This document shows positions 34,713-43,898 of a DNA stretch of 64,000 nt, piece by piece. Position numbers and translations under genes: made by a program. Numbering within the stretch: position 1 is the stretch's first letter; each line of letters opens with the position of its first letter. The notes beneath the pieces are model-generated. The model was not told the DNA's origin. It worked only from the letters and a program-made list of their open reading frames with translations, and did not search any database. Source of the stretch: Jiangella endophytica (GTDB lineage Bacteria > Actinomycetota > Actinomycetes > Jiangellales > Jiangellaceae); NCBI RefSeq assembly GCF_003427025.1, contig NZ_QVAI01000002.1, positions 62,001-126,000 of the forward strand. The letters run 5' to 3'.

Positions 34713-34744
34713 CGACCCACAGGTTGTGGATCAGTTGTGGAAAG
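34713..34744. other. DnaA-box-like 9-mers, second cluster
   Basis: Three candidate boxes in 32 bases: CGACCCACA (34713-34721), minus-strand TGATCCACA (34725-34733, 8 of 9 bases of TTATCCACA) and minus-strand CTTTCCACA (34736-34744). Weaker than the cluster at 30877-30955, but at the other end of the same gene. Confidence 0.35.
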
Positions 34745-34779
34745 CCCCGCCGAAACGTGACAAACGACGACGCGGACTG

Positions 34780-35559
34780 TCAATCGGCCGACACCGCCTG
34801 AAGGCCGTGCCCGCTGGGCGCCTCCAGCGCGAGCCGGTCACCGGTGATGGAGAACCGGACCGGGCCCGCGAGTACCGCCAGCACCGCCCCCTCGACCTGA
34901 CGTACCGCGTCGTCGTCGCAGGCCGCGAGGGTGACGGCGGGACCGGCGACGGTGAACGTGTCGCCCTCGACGGTGACGGTGCCGGTCAGTTCGTTGCAGC
35001 CGGTGAAGGCGGTCAGGACGTCGCCGTCGATGCGCAGGTATGCCGTGACGCCGGCCGGCACACTCGAGGCCACCTCGCCGTCGGAGAGCCCGTCGACGTC
35101 CCAGCGCCGGCCGGTCAGCCCGACCGGAGGATCCAGCACGTCGCGGTCGGTCAGCGACACCACCCGCTCGCCCGCGGTGAGCACGAGGAGGTCGCCGTCG
35201 AGCTCCCAGGACGGCTCGGCGGACAGCAGGCCGGTGACCCACTCGTCGGAGGCCATGGCGTCGGACTCGCAGCCCATGGCCGTCATCGCGAGGTCGGCGG
35301 CGACGATGCGGCCGCGGGCCAGCTCGACCGGGCCGTTGGTGCTGTTGCAACCCGCCGCGGCCAGCAGCCGGCCGTCGTCGGTGAAGGTCAGCGTCAGCGG
35401 CCCGCCGCCGGGGATGCCGGCATCGCCGGTGGAGACGAAGGTGCGGCCGGTCAGCTCGGCGCCGGCGTCGTCGCCGGCCGCGCCTGCGGCGGCGTCACCG
35501 CAGGCGGCCAGGACCAGCAGGACGCCCAGCAGGCCGAAGCCACCCGCTGGGCGTCGCAT
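34780..35559 (-). CDS. Lipoprotein with two META domains
   Basis: A 259-residue lipoprotein with lipobox LAAC (MRRPAGGFGLLGVLLVLAAC). Two META domains follow (about 35-125 and 140-245), each with the family GCN core: AAAGCNSTNGPVE and AFTGCNELTGTVT. META/HslJ-type domains occur in envelope-stress proteins, but no activity is established. Its start lies 1 base from the stop of the upstream single-META lipoprotein, so both come from one transcript and probably arose by duplication. Confidence 0.88.
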   Translation of the reverse strand: MRRPAGGFGLLGVLLVLAACGDAAAGAAGDDAGAELTGRTFVSTGDAGIPGGGPLTLTFTDDGRLLAAAGCNSTNGPVELARGRIVAADLAMTAMGCESDAMASDEWVTGLLSAEPSWELDGDLLVLTAGERVVSLTDRDVLDPPVGLTGRRWDVDGLSDGEVASSVPAGVTAYLRIDGDVLTAFTGCNELTGTVTVEGDTFTVAGPAVTLAACDDDAVRQVEGAVLAVLAGPVRFSITGDRLALEAPSGHGLQAVSAD

Positions 35560-35560
35560 G

Positions 35561-36061
35561 TCAGAGGTCGGTGGACGGGGCGTCGGACGCCATCATCGTC
35601 AGCGACTCGCCGTCGGCGTTGGTGATCGTCAGGCTGTCGCCCGTCACCGCGACCGTCACCTCGCCCCGGAGCACCGCCAGCATCGAGCTGTCGATCTGGC
35701 CGAGGTCGCCGGAGCAGCCGCGGCGGGTGGAGATGAGCGGCTGGAAGGTGATGCCGGCGTCGCTCACCTCGGCCGAGCCACTGAAGCCGTTGCAGCCGGT
35801 GGAGCCGGTGACGTCGCCGTTCTCGTCGATCTCGAAGTAGGCCTCGGGGTCGGACGGGCCAGCGACCGTCGCGCCGGCGGCCTGCAGCTCCTCGAGCACC
35901 CACCGGCTGCCCACGATCGGCACAGCCGGCTCGGTGGACCCGTCGGACCCGGAGTCGCCAGGGACGGCGGTGGTGTCGTCGCCGCTGTCGTTGCCGCCGC
36001 AAGCCGCCAGCAGGGCGATGCCGGCCACCGCGGCGAAGGTTCCTAGTCGTCGCATATCCAT
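35561..36061 (-). CDS. Lipoprotein with one META domain
   Basis: A 166-residue lipoprotein with lipobox LAAC, an Asp/Ser/Gly-rich linker (about 24-45) and one META domain holding [15 protein letters not shown] and ISTRRGC. First gene of a two-gene unit with the double-META lipoprotein. The ATG at 36061 gives [12 protein letters not shown] 36055 (MRRLGTF) is an equal alternative. It is divergent from the acyl-CoA dehydrogenase gene, with a tandem operator between them that could affect both. Confidence 0.87.
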   Translation of the reverse strand: MDMRRLGTFAAVAGIALLAACGGNDSGDDTTAVPGDSGSDGSTEPAVPIVGSRWVLEELQAAGATVAGPSDPEAYFEIDENGDVTGSTGCNGFSGSAEVSDAGITFQPLISTRRGCSGDLGQIDSSMLAVLRGEVTVAVTGDSLTITNADGESLTMMASDAPSTDL

Positions 36062-36102
36062 GGGACGGCCGCGGGGCCTTCGGCGTTCCTGGGTTGCGCG
36101 AA

Positions 36103-36143
36103 GTTACCGACAAGTAGCACCATGGGGTTACCGGCTGGTAGCA
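36103..36143 (+). promoter_or_regulatory. Tandem 17-bp operator upstream of acyl-CoA dehydrogenase
   Basis: Two direct copies, gttaccgacaagtagca (36103-36119) and gttaccggctggtagca (36127-36143), match at 13 of 17 positions with starts 24 bases apart. Each is an imperfect palindrome TTACCG-n4-GTAGC. TetR-type fatty-acid regulators in actinomycetes use similar TAC...GTA sites, so fatty-acid control of the downstream gene is likely. The pair is also near the divergent META start. Confidence 0.55.
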
Positions 36144-36163
36144 ACGCGCTGACGGAGGATGCG

Positions 36164-38023
36164 ATGAGCCACTACAGGTCCAACCTGCGCGACATCGAGT
36201 TCGCGCTGTTCGACGTGTTCGGCAGCGACGCGCAGTTGGGCAGCGGGCGCTACGAGGAGTTCGACACCGACACGGTGCGCAGCATCCTCGCCGAGGTCGA
36301 CCGCATGAGCCGCGAGGACCTCGCCGCCTCGTACGCCGAGTCCGACCGCACGCCGCCCGTCTACGATCCCGCGGCCCGCACCGTCACCGTCCCCGAGGCG
36401 TTCAGGAAGAGCTTCGACACGCTGATGGACTCCGAGCTGTGGCGCTTCGCACTTCCCGAGGGCCTGGGCGGCACGCCGCTGCCGCCGTCGGTGTTCTGGG
36501 GCGCCGCCGAACTGATCCTCGGCGCCAACGCCGCCGCCTGGATGTACGCCTCGGGCCCGTCGTTCGCCAGCATCATCTGGCGCAACGGCACCAAGGCGCA
36601 GAAGCGCATCGCCGAGATCATGATCGACCGCCGCTGGGCGGCCACCATGGTGCTCACCGAGCCCGACGCCGGTTCCGACGTCGGCGCCGGCACCACCAAG
36701 GCCCACCCCCAGGCCGACGGCAGCTGGCACATCGAGGGCGTGAAGCGGTTCATCACGTCCGGCGAGCACGACATGAGCGAGAACATCGTCCACCTCGTGC
36801 TGGCCCGTCCGGTCGGCGTCGAGGGCGCCGGCGGCCCGGGCACCAAGGGGCTGTCGCTGTTCATCGTGCCGAAGGTCCGGTTCGACCCCGAGACCGGCGA
36901 CCTCGGCGAGCGCAACGGCGTCTACGCCACCAACGTCGAGAAGAAGATGGGCCTCAAGGTCTCGACCACCTGCGAACTCACGTTCGGCGACGACGAGCCG
37001 GCGGTCGGCTGGCTGCTCGGCGACGTCCACGACGGCATCGCGCAGATGTTCCAGGTCATCGAGTACGCCCGCATGATGGTCGGCACGAAGGCCATCGCCA
37101 CGCTGTCCTCGGGCTACCTCAACGCCCTCGACTACGCCAAGGAGCGGGTCCAGGGCGCCGACCTCACGCGGGCCACCGACAAGACCGCGCCCCGGGTTCC
37201 CATCACCCACCACCCCGACGTCCGCCGCTCGCTGATGACGCAGAAGGCGCACGCCGAGGGCATGCGGGCGCTCGTCCTCTACACCGCCACCATGCAGGAC
37301 GCCGTCGCGGCCGCGACGGCGCGCGGCGAGACCGACGAGAACGCCGAGCGCATCAACGACCTGCTGCTGCCGATCGTCAAGGGCTACGGGTCCGAGCGGT
37401 CCTGGGTGCTGCTGGGCTCGGAGTCGCTGCAGACCTTCGGCGGCTCGGGCTTCCTGCAGGACTACCCGCTCGAGCAGTACGTCCGCGACGCCAAGATCGA
37501 CACCCTGTACGAAGGCACCACCGCCATCCAGGGCCAGGATTTCTTCTTTCGCAAGATCGTCCGCGACAACGGCCAGGCCATCGGCTGGCTGTCGCAGCAG
37601 ATCCAGCAGACCGTCGACGACGAGCTGGGCGGCGGCCGGCTGAAGGTCGAGCGCGAGCTGCTGGCCAAGGCGCTCCAGGACGTCCAGGGCATCCTCGGCA
37701 CGATGGTCGGCTTCCTGATGTCGGCCGACGAGCGCACCGAGGGCGGCGACGTCCGCAACGTCTACAAGGTCGGCCAGAACACCACCCGGCTGCTGCTGGG
37801 CGCCGGCGACCTCGTCGTCGCCTGGTTGCTGCTCCGCCAGGCCGCCGTGGCCCTGACCAAGCTCGACGGCGACGTCTCGGCCACCGACCAGGCGTTCTAC
37901 GAGGGAAAGCTGGCGGCCGCGCAGTTCTTCGCCCGGCAGGTGCTGCCGCGGCTGGCGGCCGAGCGGGCCGTCGCCGAGGCCACCGACAACGCGCTGATGG
38001 ACCTCGACGAGGCCGCCTTCTGA
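36164..38023 (+). CDS. Acyl-CoA dehydrogenase (FadE type, with C-terminal extension)
   Basis: A 619-residue flavoprotein of the long AcdA/FadE subgroup. Substrate and FAD-binding segments are visible: [20 protein letters not shown] and [12 protein letters not shown]. The C-terminal half has [39 protein letters not shown], and an extra C-terminal domain of ~100 residues. It should introduce the 2,3-double bond in beta-oxidation of a fatty acyl-CoA; chain length is unknown. The ATG at 36164 follows GGAGG. Tandem operator sites upstream suggest repression by a TetR-type fatty-acid regulator. Confidence 0.93.
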   Translation: MSHYRSNLRDIEFALFDVFGSDAQLGSGRYEEFDTDTVRSILAEVDRMSREDLAASYAESDRTPPVYDPAARTVTVPEAFRKSFDTLMDSELWRFALPEGLGGTPLPPSVFWGAAELILGANAAAWMYASGPSFASIIWRNGTKAQKRIAEIMIDRRWAATMVLTEPDAGSDVGAGTTKAHPQADGSWHIEGVKRFITSGEHDMSENIVHLVLARPVGVEGAGGPGTKGLSLFIVPKVRFDPETGDLGERNGVYATNVEKKMGLKVSTTCELTFGDDEPAVGWLLGDVHDGIAQMFQVIEYARMMVGTKAIATLSSGYLNALDYAKERVQGADLTRATDKTAPRVPITHHPDVRRSLMTQKAHAEGMRALVLYTATMQDAVAAATARGETDENAERINDLLLPIVKGYGSERSWVLLGSESLQTFGGSGFLQDYPLEQYVRDAKIDTLYEGTTAIQGQDFFFRKIVRDNGQAIGWLSQQIQQTVDDELGGGRLKVERELLAKALQDVQGILGTMVGFLMSADERTEGGDVRNVYKVGQNTTRLLLGAGDLVVAWLLLRQAAVALTKLDGDVSATDQAFYEGKLAAAQFFARQVLPRLAAERAVAEATDNALMDLDEAAF

Positions 38024-38132
38024 CCCGTCGCCCACGCGGCTGACCGCCGCCCCCGCACGTCGGCCCTCGGACCGTACCACCCACGGTCCGGGGGCCGTCG
38101 CCTGTCTTGACTGGGTCTTCGCGCCGCCGATA

Positions 38133-38147
38133 TTCTGATATGCAGAT
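38133..38147 (+). promoter_or_regulatory. Possible second operator half upstream of aceB
   Basis: TTCTGATATGCAGAT, a weak palindrome (TCTG/CAGA) with 9 of 15 matches to the main site. Its centre lies 21 bases, two helical turns, from the centre of that site, a spacing suited to cooperative binding on one DNA face. Weaker evidence than the main site. Confidence 0.35.
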
Positions 38148-38153
38148 AGCAAC

Positions 38154-38168
38154 TTCCGGATTGCGGAA
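38154..38168 (+). promoter_or_regulatory. IclR/AllR-type operator, aceB
   Basis: TTCCGGATTGCGGAA, arms TTCCG/CGGAA with a 5-base centre, 18 bases before the aceB ATG. It matches sites at 41767-41781 (12 of 15) and 46481-46495 read in reverse (13 of 15). The IclR gene at 41797 is the best candidate for the protein that binds it. Confidence 0.65.
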
Positions 38169-38186
38169 TTTTTTGAGGAGCAGGCG

Positions 38187-39782
38187 ATGGCGGGTATCGA
38201 GGTCACCGGTCCGATGCACGAACGGTTCGACGAGGTGCTGACCCCGGCCGCGCTCGCGCTCATCGAACGACTGCACCGCGAGCTCAACCCGCGCCGGCTC
38301 GAGCTGCTGCGCCGTCGCGCCGAGCGGACCGCCGCCGTCGCCGCCGGCGCCGAGCTCGACTTCCTCACCGAGACCAAGGACGTCCGCGAGGACGACACCT
38401 GGCGCGTGGCGCCGCCGGCGCCGGGCCTCGAGGACCGCCGGGTCGAGATCACCGGGCCCACCGACCGCAAGATGACCATCAACGCGCTCAACTCCGGCGC
38501 CAAGGTGTGGCTGGCCGACCAGGAGGACGCCAACACGCCGCTCTGGGAGAACGTCGTCCAGGGGCAGCTCAACCTGAGCGACGCCATCGACGGCACCATC
38601 GAGTTCACCAATCCCGACGGCAAGCACTACGCGCTGCGCACCGACCAGCCGCTGGCCACCATCGTCGTCCGGCCACGCGGCTGGCACCTGCCCGAGAAGC
38701 ACATCACCGTCGACGGCGAACCGACCTCGGGCGGACTGGTCGACTTCGCGCTGTACCTCGCCACCAGCGGGCAGAAGCAGCTCGACCGCGGCCAGGGGCC
38801 CTACTTCTACCTGCCGAAGATGGAGAGCCACCTCGAGGCGCGGCTGTGGAACGACGCGTTCGTCATCGGCCAGGACGCGCTCGGCATCCCGCGCGGCACC
38901 ATCCGCGCCACCGTCCTCATCGAGACCTACCCCGCGGCGTTCGAGATGGAGGAGATCCTCTACGAGCTGCGCGAGCACTCCGCCGGCCTCAACGCCGGGC
39001 GCTGGGACTACATGTTCAGCGTCATCAAGAACTACCGCACCCGCGGCTCCGACTGGGTGCTGCCCGACCGCAACTCCGTCACCATGACCGTCCCGTTCAT
39101 GCGCGCCTACACCGAGCTGCTGGTGCGCACCTGCCACAAGCGCGGCGCGCATGCCATCGGCGGCATGGCGGCGTTCATCCCCAGCCGCGACCCGGTGGTC
39201 AACGAGGCGGCGTTCGCCAAGGTCCAGGACGACAAGACGCGCGAGGCCGGCGACGGCTTCGACGGCTCCTGGGTGGCGCACCCCGGCATGGTCGAGGTCT
39301 GCCGCGAGGCGTTCACCGCCGTCCTCGGCGACCGGCCGAACCAGATCGACCGCACCCGCGACGACGTCCACGTCACGGCCGCCCAGCTGCTCGACGTCGT
39401 GTCGACACCGGGTGAGGTCACCGAGGCGGGACTGCGCAGCAACATCTCCGTCGGCATCCAGTACCTCGCCGCCTGGCTGGGCGGACTCGGCGCGGTCGGC
39501 ATCAACAACCTCATGGAGGACGCCGCCACGGCCGAGATCAGCCGCAGCCAGGTCTGGCAGTGGCTGCACAACGGTGTGGAGCTCTCCGACGGCCAGCGGG
39601 TCACCCGCGAGCTGGTCGAGCGCCTCATCGACGAGGAGTGCGCATCCATCGAGCAGCGCGTCGGCGCCGACGCCTTCGGCGGCGGGCACTGGGCCGAGGC
39701 CAGGGCCACCTTCACCGACCTCTCCCTCGCCGACGACTACACCGACTTCCTCACCCTGCCCGCCTACGAGCGGATGCCATGA
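38187..39782 (+). CDS. aceB: Malate synthase A
   Basis: A 531-residue malate synthase of the A type, which condenses glyoxylate and acetyl-CoA to malate. Family marks include [27 protein letters not shown], the substrate-binding [33 protein letters not shown], and the C-terminal [18 protein letters not shown]. Length fits the A type (about 530 residues; G type about 720). The ATG follows GAGGAG (38175-38180). A palindromic operator immediately upstream links it to the glycolate oxidase and malic enzyme genes. No isocitrate lyase is in the window, so its glyoxylate could come from glycolate or ureides. Confidence 0.95.
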   Translation: MAGIEVTGPMHERFDEVLTPAALALIERLHRELNPRRLELLRRRAERTAAVAAGAELDFLTETKDVREDDTWRVAPPAPGLEDRRVEITGPTDRKMTINALNSGAKVWLADQEDANTPLWENVVQGQLNLSDAIDGTIEFTNPDGKHYALRTDQPLATIVVRPRGWHLPEKHITVDGEPTSGGLVDFALYLATSGQKQLDRGQGPYFYLPKMESHLEARLWNDAFVIGQDALGIPRGTIRATVLIETYPAAFEMEEILYELREHSAGLNAGRWDYMFSVIKNYRTRGSDWVLPDRNSVTMTVPFMRAYTELLVRTCHKRGAHAIGGMAAFIPSRDPVVNEAAFAKVQDDKTREAGDGFDGSWVAHPGMVEVCREAFTAVLGDRPNQIDRTRDDVHVTAAQLLDVVSTPGEVTEAGLRSNISVGIQYLAAWLGGLGAVGINNLMEDAATAEISRSQVWQWLHNGVELSDGQRVTRELVERLIDEECASIEQRVGADAFGGGHWAEARATFTDLSLADDYTDFLTLPAYERMP

Positions 39783-39789
39783 TCGGGGC

Positions 39790-40386
39790 ATGAGTGACGA
39801 GCCTGCTCACGAGGTGACGAACGAGCTCCTCGAGCTCAGCGACGAGGAACTCGGCCGCACGATACGCGAGGCGATACTCGACTCCGGCCGCGACCACTGG
39901 CCCGATACCGACGAGCACGGCGTCCCCTACCCGCGGCTGCGCCTGGACGACCCGCCGGCGACGACCGACGACCCGCTGCTGACCGTGGGGTACACCCTGC
40001 TGGCCCACCTGCCGGACGGCTGGGAGTACGCGCTGCTCACCGTGTCGGCCGCGGCGGACGAGGTGCGGACCAACGTGACGGTCCGCCTGCCCGGCGGCGA
40101 CGCCCGGAGCCGGATCCTGCTCTACCTCCCGGACGTCGCCGCGGCCTGCACGGCGCTACGCCGCGCGAGCTACGTGCCGGACGGACGGGGCGCCTGGTAC
40201 GGCGCCATCGTCCGTCTCGACAGCGACGGCCGCCTCGCCACGAAGTACGACTTCGACAGCCCGCCGTTCCTGCAGTGGGGGCCGGGCGAGGTGGAGCTCC
40301 TCCGGCGAGATTACGAGCTCTACCCGCGCGATCCCGAGCACCTGCCGCCCTGGCACGCCGTCAACCGGCCTGGGCCGCCTGCTTGA
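39790..40386 (+). CDS. Hypothetical protein, possibly YezG/DUF600-like immunity protein
   Basis: A 198-residue acidic soluble protein without signal peptide. Its C-terminal half (GAWYGAIVRLDSDGRLATKYDFDSPPFLQW) resembles the end of YezG/DUF600 proteins, where WY...L...G...YDFD..P is typical; that family includes immunity proteins to polymorphic toxins. The match is by eye and may be wrong. Only 7 bases after aceB, so it may be co-transcribed. Its last 26 bases overlap the end of the convergent malic enzyme gene. No toxin gene is adjacent. Confidence 0.6.
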   Translation: MSDEPAHEVTNELLELSDEELGRTIREAILDSGRDHWPDTDEHGVPYPRLRLDDPPATTDDPLLTVGYTLLAHLPDGWEYALLTVSAAADEVRTNVTVRLPGGDARSRILLYLPDVAAACTALRRASYVPDGRGAWYGAIVRLDSDGRLATKYDFDSPPFLQWGPGEVELLRRDYELYPRDPEHLPPWHAVNRPGPPA

Positions 40387-41749
40387 CGGCGGCGGCGACG
40401 GCCGGCGCGACCTCGGGGTCGAACACCGACGGCACGATGTAGCTGGCGTTCACCTGCTCCGGGCCGACGGCGTCGGCGATGGCCTGGGCAGCGGCGAGCA
40501 TGACGGCGTCGGTGATCTCGTGGGCGCCGGCGTCGAGCATGCCGCGGAAGAAGCCGGGGAAGGCCAGCACGTTGTTGATCTGGTTCGGGAAGTCGGACCG
40601 GCCGGTCGCGACGACGGCGGCGTGCTCGCGCGCCGCGATCGGGTCGACCTCGGGGTCGGGGTTGGCCAGCGCGAACACGATCGCGTCGGACGCCATCGTC
40701 GCGATGTCCTCGCCGGTGAGCAGGTTCGGGCCCGAGACGCCGATGAACACGTCGGCGCCGGCCAGCACCTCGCGCAGCGAGCCGGCGGCGGCGCGCGGGT
40801 TGGTGTTCTGCGCGATCCAGCGGCGGAACTCGTCGCGGCCCTCGCCGTTGTCGGGGTGGACGGCGCCGCGGCGGTCGCAGGCGACGATGTCGGTGACGCC
40901 CTGGGCGTGCAGCAGCCGGATGATCGCGTGCCCGGCCGCTCCGACACCGCTGACGACCACGCGGACCTGGTCCAGCGGCTTCCCGACCACGCGCAGCGCG
41001 TTGTAGAGCGCCGCGAGCACGACGATGGCGGTGCCGTGCTGGTCGTCGTGGAAGACGGGGATGTCGAGCAGTTCGCGCAGCCGAGCCTCGATCTCGAAGC
41101 ATCGCGGCGCCGCGATGTCCTCGAGGTTGATGCCGCCGTACACCGGCGCCAAGGCTCGGACGATCGAGACGATCTCGTCGGTGTCCTGGGTGTCGAGGCA
41201 GACCGGCCAGGCGTCCACGCCGGCGAACTGCTTGAACAGCGCGGCCTTGCCCTCCATGACGGGGAGGGCGGCGGCCGGGCCGATGTTGCCGAGTCCGAGC
41301 ACGGCCGACCCGTCGGTGACGACGGCGACGGTGTTGCGCTTGATGGTGAGCCGCCGGGCGTCCTCGGGGTTCTCGGCGATCGCCAGGCACACCCGGGCGA
41401 CGCCGGGGGTGTAGGCGCGGGAGAGGTCGTCGCGGTGCTTGAGCGGCACCTTCGGGTTGACCTCCAGTTTGCCGCCGAGGTGGATGAGGAACGTCCGGTC
41501 GCTCACCTTCCGGACGGTGACGCCGTCGACCTGCGTCAGCGCCTTGGTGATCGACTCGCCGTGGTCGGAGTCGACGGCGTCGCAGGTGACGTCGACGACC
41601 AGGCGGTCGGCGAAGGACTCGACGACGTCGAGGGCGGTCAGCGCACCCCCGGCCGCGCTGACGGCGGCGGCCAGGCCGCTGGTGGCCGTCGACGAGGACG
41701 GCGCCTCGACGCGGACCGTGATCGCGTATCCCGGGCTGGGCGTTGCCAT
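40361..41749 (-). CDS. NAD(P)-dependent malic enzyme
   Basis: A 462-residue malic enzyme: oxidative decarboxylation of malate to pyruvate. An N-terminal ACT-like segment ([11 protein letters not shown] to about 80) precedes the malic domain, with [49 protein letters not shown] and [14 protein letters not shown]. The NAD-binding domain follows ([17 protein letters not shown]). The ATG at 41749 follows GAGAGG; TTG 41764 is a poorer alternative. Divergent from the IclR gene with an operator between them. Together with malate synthase it would turn glyoxylate-derived malate into pyruvate. Confidence 0.92.
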   Translation of the reverse strand: MATPSPGYAITVRVEAPSSSTATSGLAAAVSAAGGALTALDVVESFADRLVVDVTCDAVDSDHGESITKALTQVDGVTVRKVSDRTFLIHLGGKLEVNPKVPLKHRDDLSRAYTPGVARVCLAIAENPEDARRLTIKRNTVAVVTDGSAVLGLGNIGPAAALPVMEGKAALFKQFAGVDAWPVCLDTQDTDEIVSIVRALAPVYGGINLEDIAAPRCFEIEARLRELLDIPVFHDDQHGTAIVVLAALYNALRVVGKPLDQVRVVVSGVGAAGHAIIRLLHAQGVTDIVACDRRGAVHPDNGEGRDEFRRWIAQNTNPRAAAGSLREVLAGADVFIGVSGPNLLTGEDIATMASDAIVFALANPDPEVDPIAAREHAAVVATGRSDFPNQINNVLAFPGFFRGMLDAGAHEITDAVMLAAAQAIADAVGPEQVNASYIVPSVFDPEVAPAVAAAVKQAAQAG

Positions 41750-41766
41750 GCGGTACCTCTCCAAAA

Positions 41767-41789
41767 TTCTGTATTGCGGACGTTAGTAT
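41767..41789 (+). promoter_or_regulatory. IclR/AllR-type operator and IclR -10 box
   Basis: TTCTGTATTGCGGAC (41767-41781) matches the aceB operator at 12 of 15 positions. It lies in the 47-base gap between the malic enzyme and IclR starts, 17 bases from the former and 15 from the latter. TAGTAT (41784-41789) is a good -10 box; the next 7 bases lead to the IclR GTG, so the IclR mRNA is probably leaderless. A bound regulator would block both promoters. Confidence 0.6.
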
Positions 41790-41796
41790 CTGCTGT

Positions 41797-42573
41797 GTGG
41801 AAACCGAGTCGTCGCGAGCTCGCTCGGGTGGCGTGCAGTCGGTCGAGCGTGCGTTCGGCCTGCTCGAAACCATGGCCGACCACGGCGGCAGCATGGGGTT
41901 GTCCCAGCTGGCCACGGCCTCGCACCTGCCACTGCCGACCATCCACCGCATCGTCCGTACCCTCGTCGACCTCGGCTACCTGCGTCAGGAGCCGTCGCGA
42001 CGCTACGCCCTCGGACCGCGCCTGATCAGGCTCGGCGAGAGCTCTTCGACCATGCTCAGCACGTGGGCACGGCCGCAGCTCACTCACCTGGTCGACGAGC
42101 TGGGCGAGTCGGCGAACCTCGCGATGCTCGACGGTGACCAGATCGTATACGTGGCTCAGGTGCCGTCGCGCCATTCCATGCGGATGTTCACCGAGGTCGG
42201 CCGTCGGGTCTGGGCTCACTGCACCGCCGTCGGCAAGGCCGTGCTGGCCACGCTGCCGGAGACGACGGTGCGCGACATGCTGCAGCGCACCGGCATGCCG
42301 ATGCAGACCGAGCACACGATCACCGACCCGGCGGAGTTCGGCCGCGAGCTCACGCTCACCGCGGACCGCGGCTACGCCATCGACGAGGGCGAGCAGGAGA
42401 TCGGCGTCCGCTGCGTCGCGGTGGCCGTGCCGGACGCGCCGTCGAGGCTCGGGCTGTCCATCTCCGGGCCGTCGTCGCGGGTCACCGACGACCTCGTCGC
42501 CCGCGCCGTCCCGCTGCTGACCCGGGCTGCACGCGACCTCTCCGAGGAGCTGAGCGGGCAGACCCGAGCCTGA
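41797..42573 (+). CDS. IclR-family regulator, AllR-like
   Basis: A 258-residue IclR-type regulator. The winged-helix domain is GVQSVERAFGLLETMADHGG...LATASHLPLPTIHRIVRTL; the effector-binding domain begins near residue 85 and holds the AHCTAVGKAVLA and GVRCVAVAV segments. It resembles AllR of Streptomyces, which responds to allantoate/glyoxylate and controls the allantoin pathway and malate synthase (established for S. coelicolor). Here it sits between malic enzyme and glcF genes. Three palindromes in this window (38154, 41767, 46481) are its likely sites. The GTG at 41797 is chosen from the -10 box position and loss of homology upstream. Confidence 0.88.
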   Translation: METESSRARSGGVQSVERAFGLLETMADHGGSMGLSQLATASHLPLPTIHRIVRTLVDLGYLRQEPSRRYALGPRLIRLGESSSTMLSTWARPQLTHLVDELGESANLAMLDGDQIVYVAQVPSRHSMRMFTEVGRRVWAHCTAVGKAVLATLPETTVRDMLQRTGMPMQTEHTITDPAEFGRELTLTADRGYAIDEGEQEIGVRCVAVAVPDAPSRLGLSISGPSSRVTDDLVARAVPLLTRAARDLSEELSGQTRA

Positions 42574-42578
42574 CGGCG

Positions 42579-43898
42579 TCATCGCCGCGCCTTCTCCAGC
42601 GGCACGCCGCGGATGGACGCGTCGAGGATCTCGATCGGGTGCACGAGCGGGATGTCGGCGGTGAGGAAGCGGCGTACTTGGAGCAGGCAGCCGGCGTTCG
42701 CGGTGGCGATGACGTCGGGCGCGGCGGACTCGATGTTGGCCGCCTTGCGCCGGCCCAGTTCCTCGGCGGTGGCGGGTTGGACCAGGTTGTAGATGCCGGC
42801 CGATCCGCAGCAGATGTCGGCCTCGGGGATGTCGGTGACCTCGATGCCGGGGACGGCACGCAGCAGGTCGCGCGGCTGGGTCCGGATCCGCTGCGCGTTC
42901 GCCAGGTGACAGGCGTCGTGGTAAGCGACCTTGGCCTGGACGGGGTGCCGGGGCGCCCGCGGTTCCAGTTCGGCGAGCAGCTCGTTGACGTCGCGGACGG
43001 ACGCGGCGAACCGGGCGGCCCGGTCGGCGTAGGCGGGGTCGTCGGCGAGCAGCCGGTCGTACTCCTTCATCGACGAGCCGCAGCCGGCGACGTTGACCAC
43101 GACGACGTCCGCCTCGGCCTGCTCGAACGTGTCGATCAGCCGGCGGGCGCGGGCCGCGGCGTCGTCCTCCAGGCCGGCGTGCAGGTTCAGCGCGCCGCAA
43201 CAGCGCTGGCCCTGCGGCACGACGACCTCGCAGCCCTCGGCCGCCAGGACGCGTGCCGTCGCGGCGTTGACGTCACCGAAGAGCACCCGCTGCGCGCAGC
43301 CCTCGAGCATGGCCACGCGCAGCCGCCGCTCCCCCGCCGCCGGCACGAGCGGCGCCGGCCGCCGGAACAACGACCGCACCGGCACCGGCGGCAGCAGGTC
43401 CTCGGCGGCGCGCAGCTCGGCCGGCAGCCGGGCCACGATGCCGAGCCGGTGCGCCAGCGCCCGCAGCCCCAGCCGCCGGTACAGCACCCCGAACAGCGCG
43501 GCGGCCCGCATCCGCGCCGGGTACGGGAACACCGCGAAGATCGCCCGGCGCACCAGCCGCTCGCGCCGGGTGCGCGGGACGTGCCGCTCCAGCTGCGGCC
43601 GGGTCGCCTCCAGCAGCAGGTCGTACTGCACACCGGACGGGCAGGCCGTGACGCAGGCCAGACACCCCAGGCAGGAGTCGATGTGCCCGGCGATGGTGCG
43701 GTCCAGCGGGATCTCGCCGCGCTCGGCCAGGTCCATCAGGTAGATCCGTCCGCGCGGCGAGTCCATCTCCTCACCGTCGACCGCGTACGTCGGGCAGCTG
43801 GGCAGGCAGAACCCGCAGTGCACGCAGTCGTCCAGCAGCTCGCGCCGCGGCGGGTGGTGCGCGTCGAACGAGCCGGAACCGCCTGGAGTCAGAACCAT
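42579..43898 (-). CDS. glcF: Glycolate oxidase iron-sulfur subunit
   Basis: A 439-residue protein with two 4Fe-4S clusters near the N-terminus (Cys25, 28, 31, 35 in CVHCGFCLPSC; Cys76, 79, 82, 86 in CLGCLACVTAC) and two CCG-type domains (QRCCGALNLH and DICCGSAGIYN), the layout of GlcF and heterodisulfide-reductase-like subunits. It passes electrons from the flavin subunits to the quinone pool. The ATG overlaps the end of glcE by 10 bases. With GlcD and GlcE it makes glyoxylate from glycolate. Confidence 0.92.
   Translation of the reverse strand: MVLTPGGSGSFDAHHPPRRELLDDCVHCGFCLPSCPTYAVDGEEMDSPRGRIYLMDLAERGEIPLDRTIAGHIDSCLGCLACVTACPSGVQYDLLLEATRPQLERHVPRTRRERLVRRAIFAVFPYPARMRAAALFGVLYRRLGLRALAHRLGIVARLPAELRAAEDLLPPVPVRSLFRRPAPLVPAAGERRLRVAMLEGCAQRVLFGDVNAATARVLAAEGCEVVVPQGQRCCGALNLHAGLEDDAAARARRLIDTFEQAEADVVVVNVAGCGSSMKEYDRLLADDPAYADRAARFAASVRDVNELLAELEPRAPRHPVQAKVAYHDACHLANAQRIRTQPRDLLRAVPGIEVTDIPEADICCGSAGIYNLVQPATAEELGRRKAANIESAAPDVIATANAGCLLQVRRFLTADIPLVHPIEILDASIRGVPLEKARR

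Larger units (their letters stand above)
34479..34779. other. Intergenic stretch with terminator and DnaA-like boxes
   Basis: The gap between the beta-helix gene and the META lipoprotein gene. It contains the hairpin terminator at 34636-34672 and three weaker DnaA-box-like 9-mers at 34713-34744. The promoter of the beta-helix gene should lie between the hairpin and 34478 (locally AT-rich at about 34520-34630), but no clear -35/-10 pair stands out. Confidence 0.5.
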
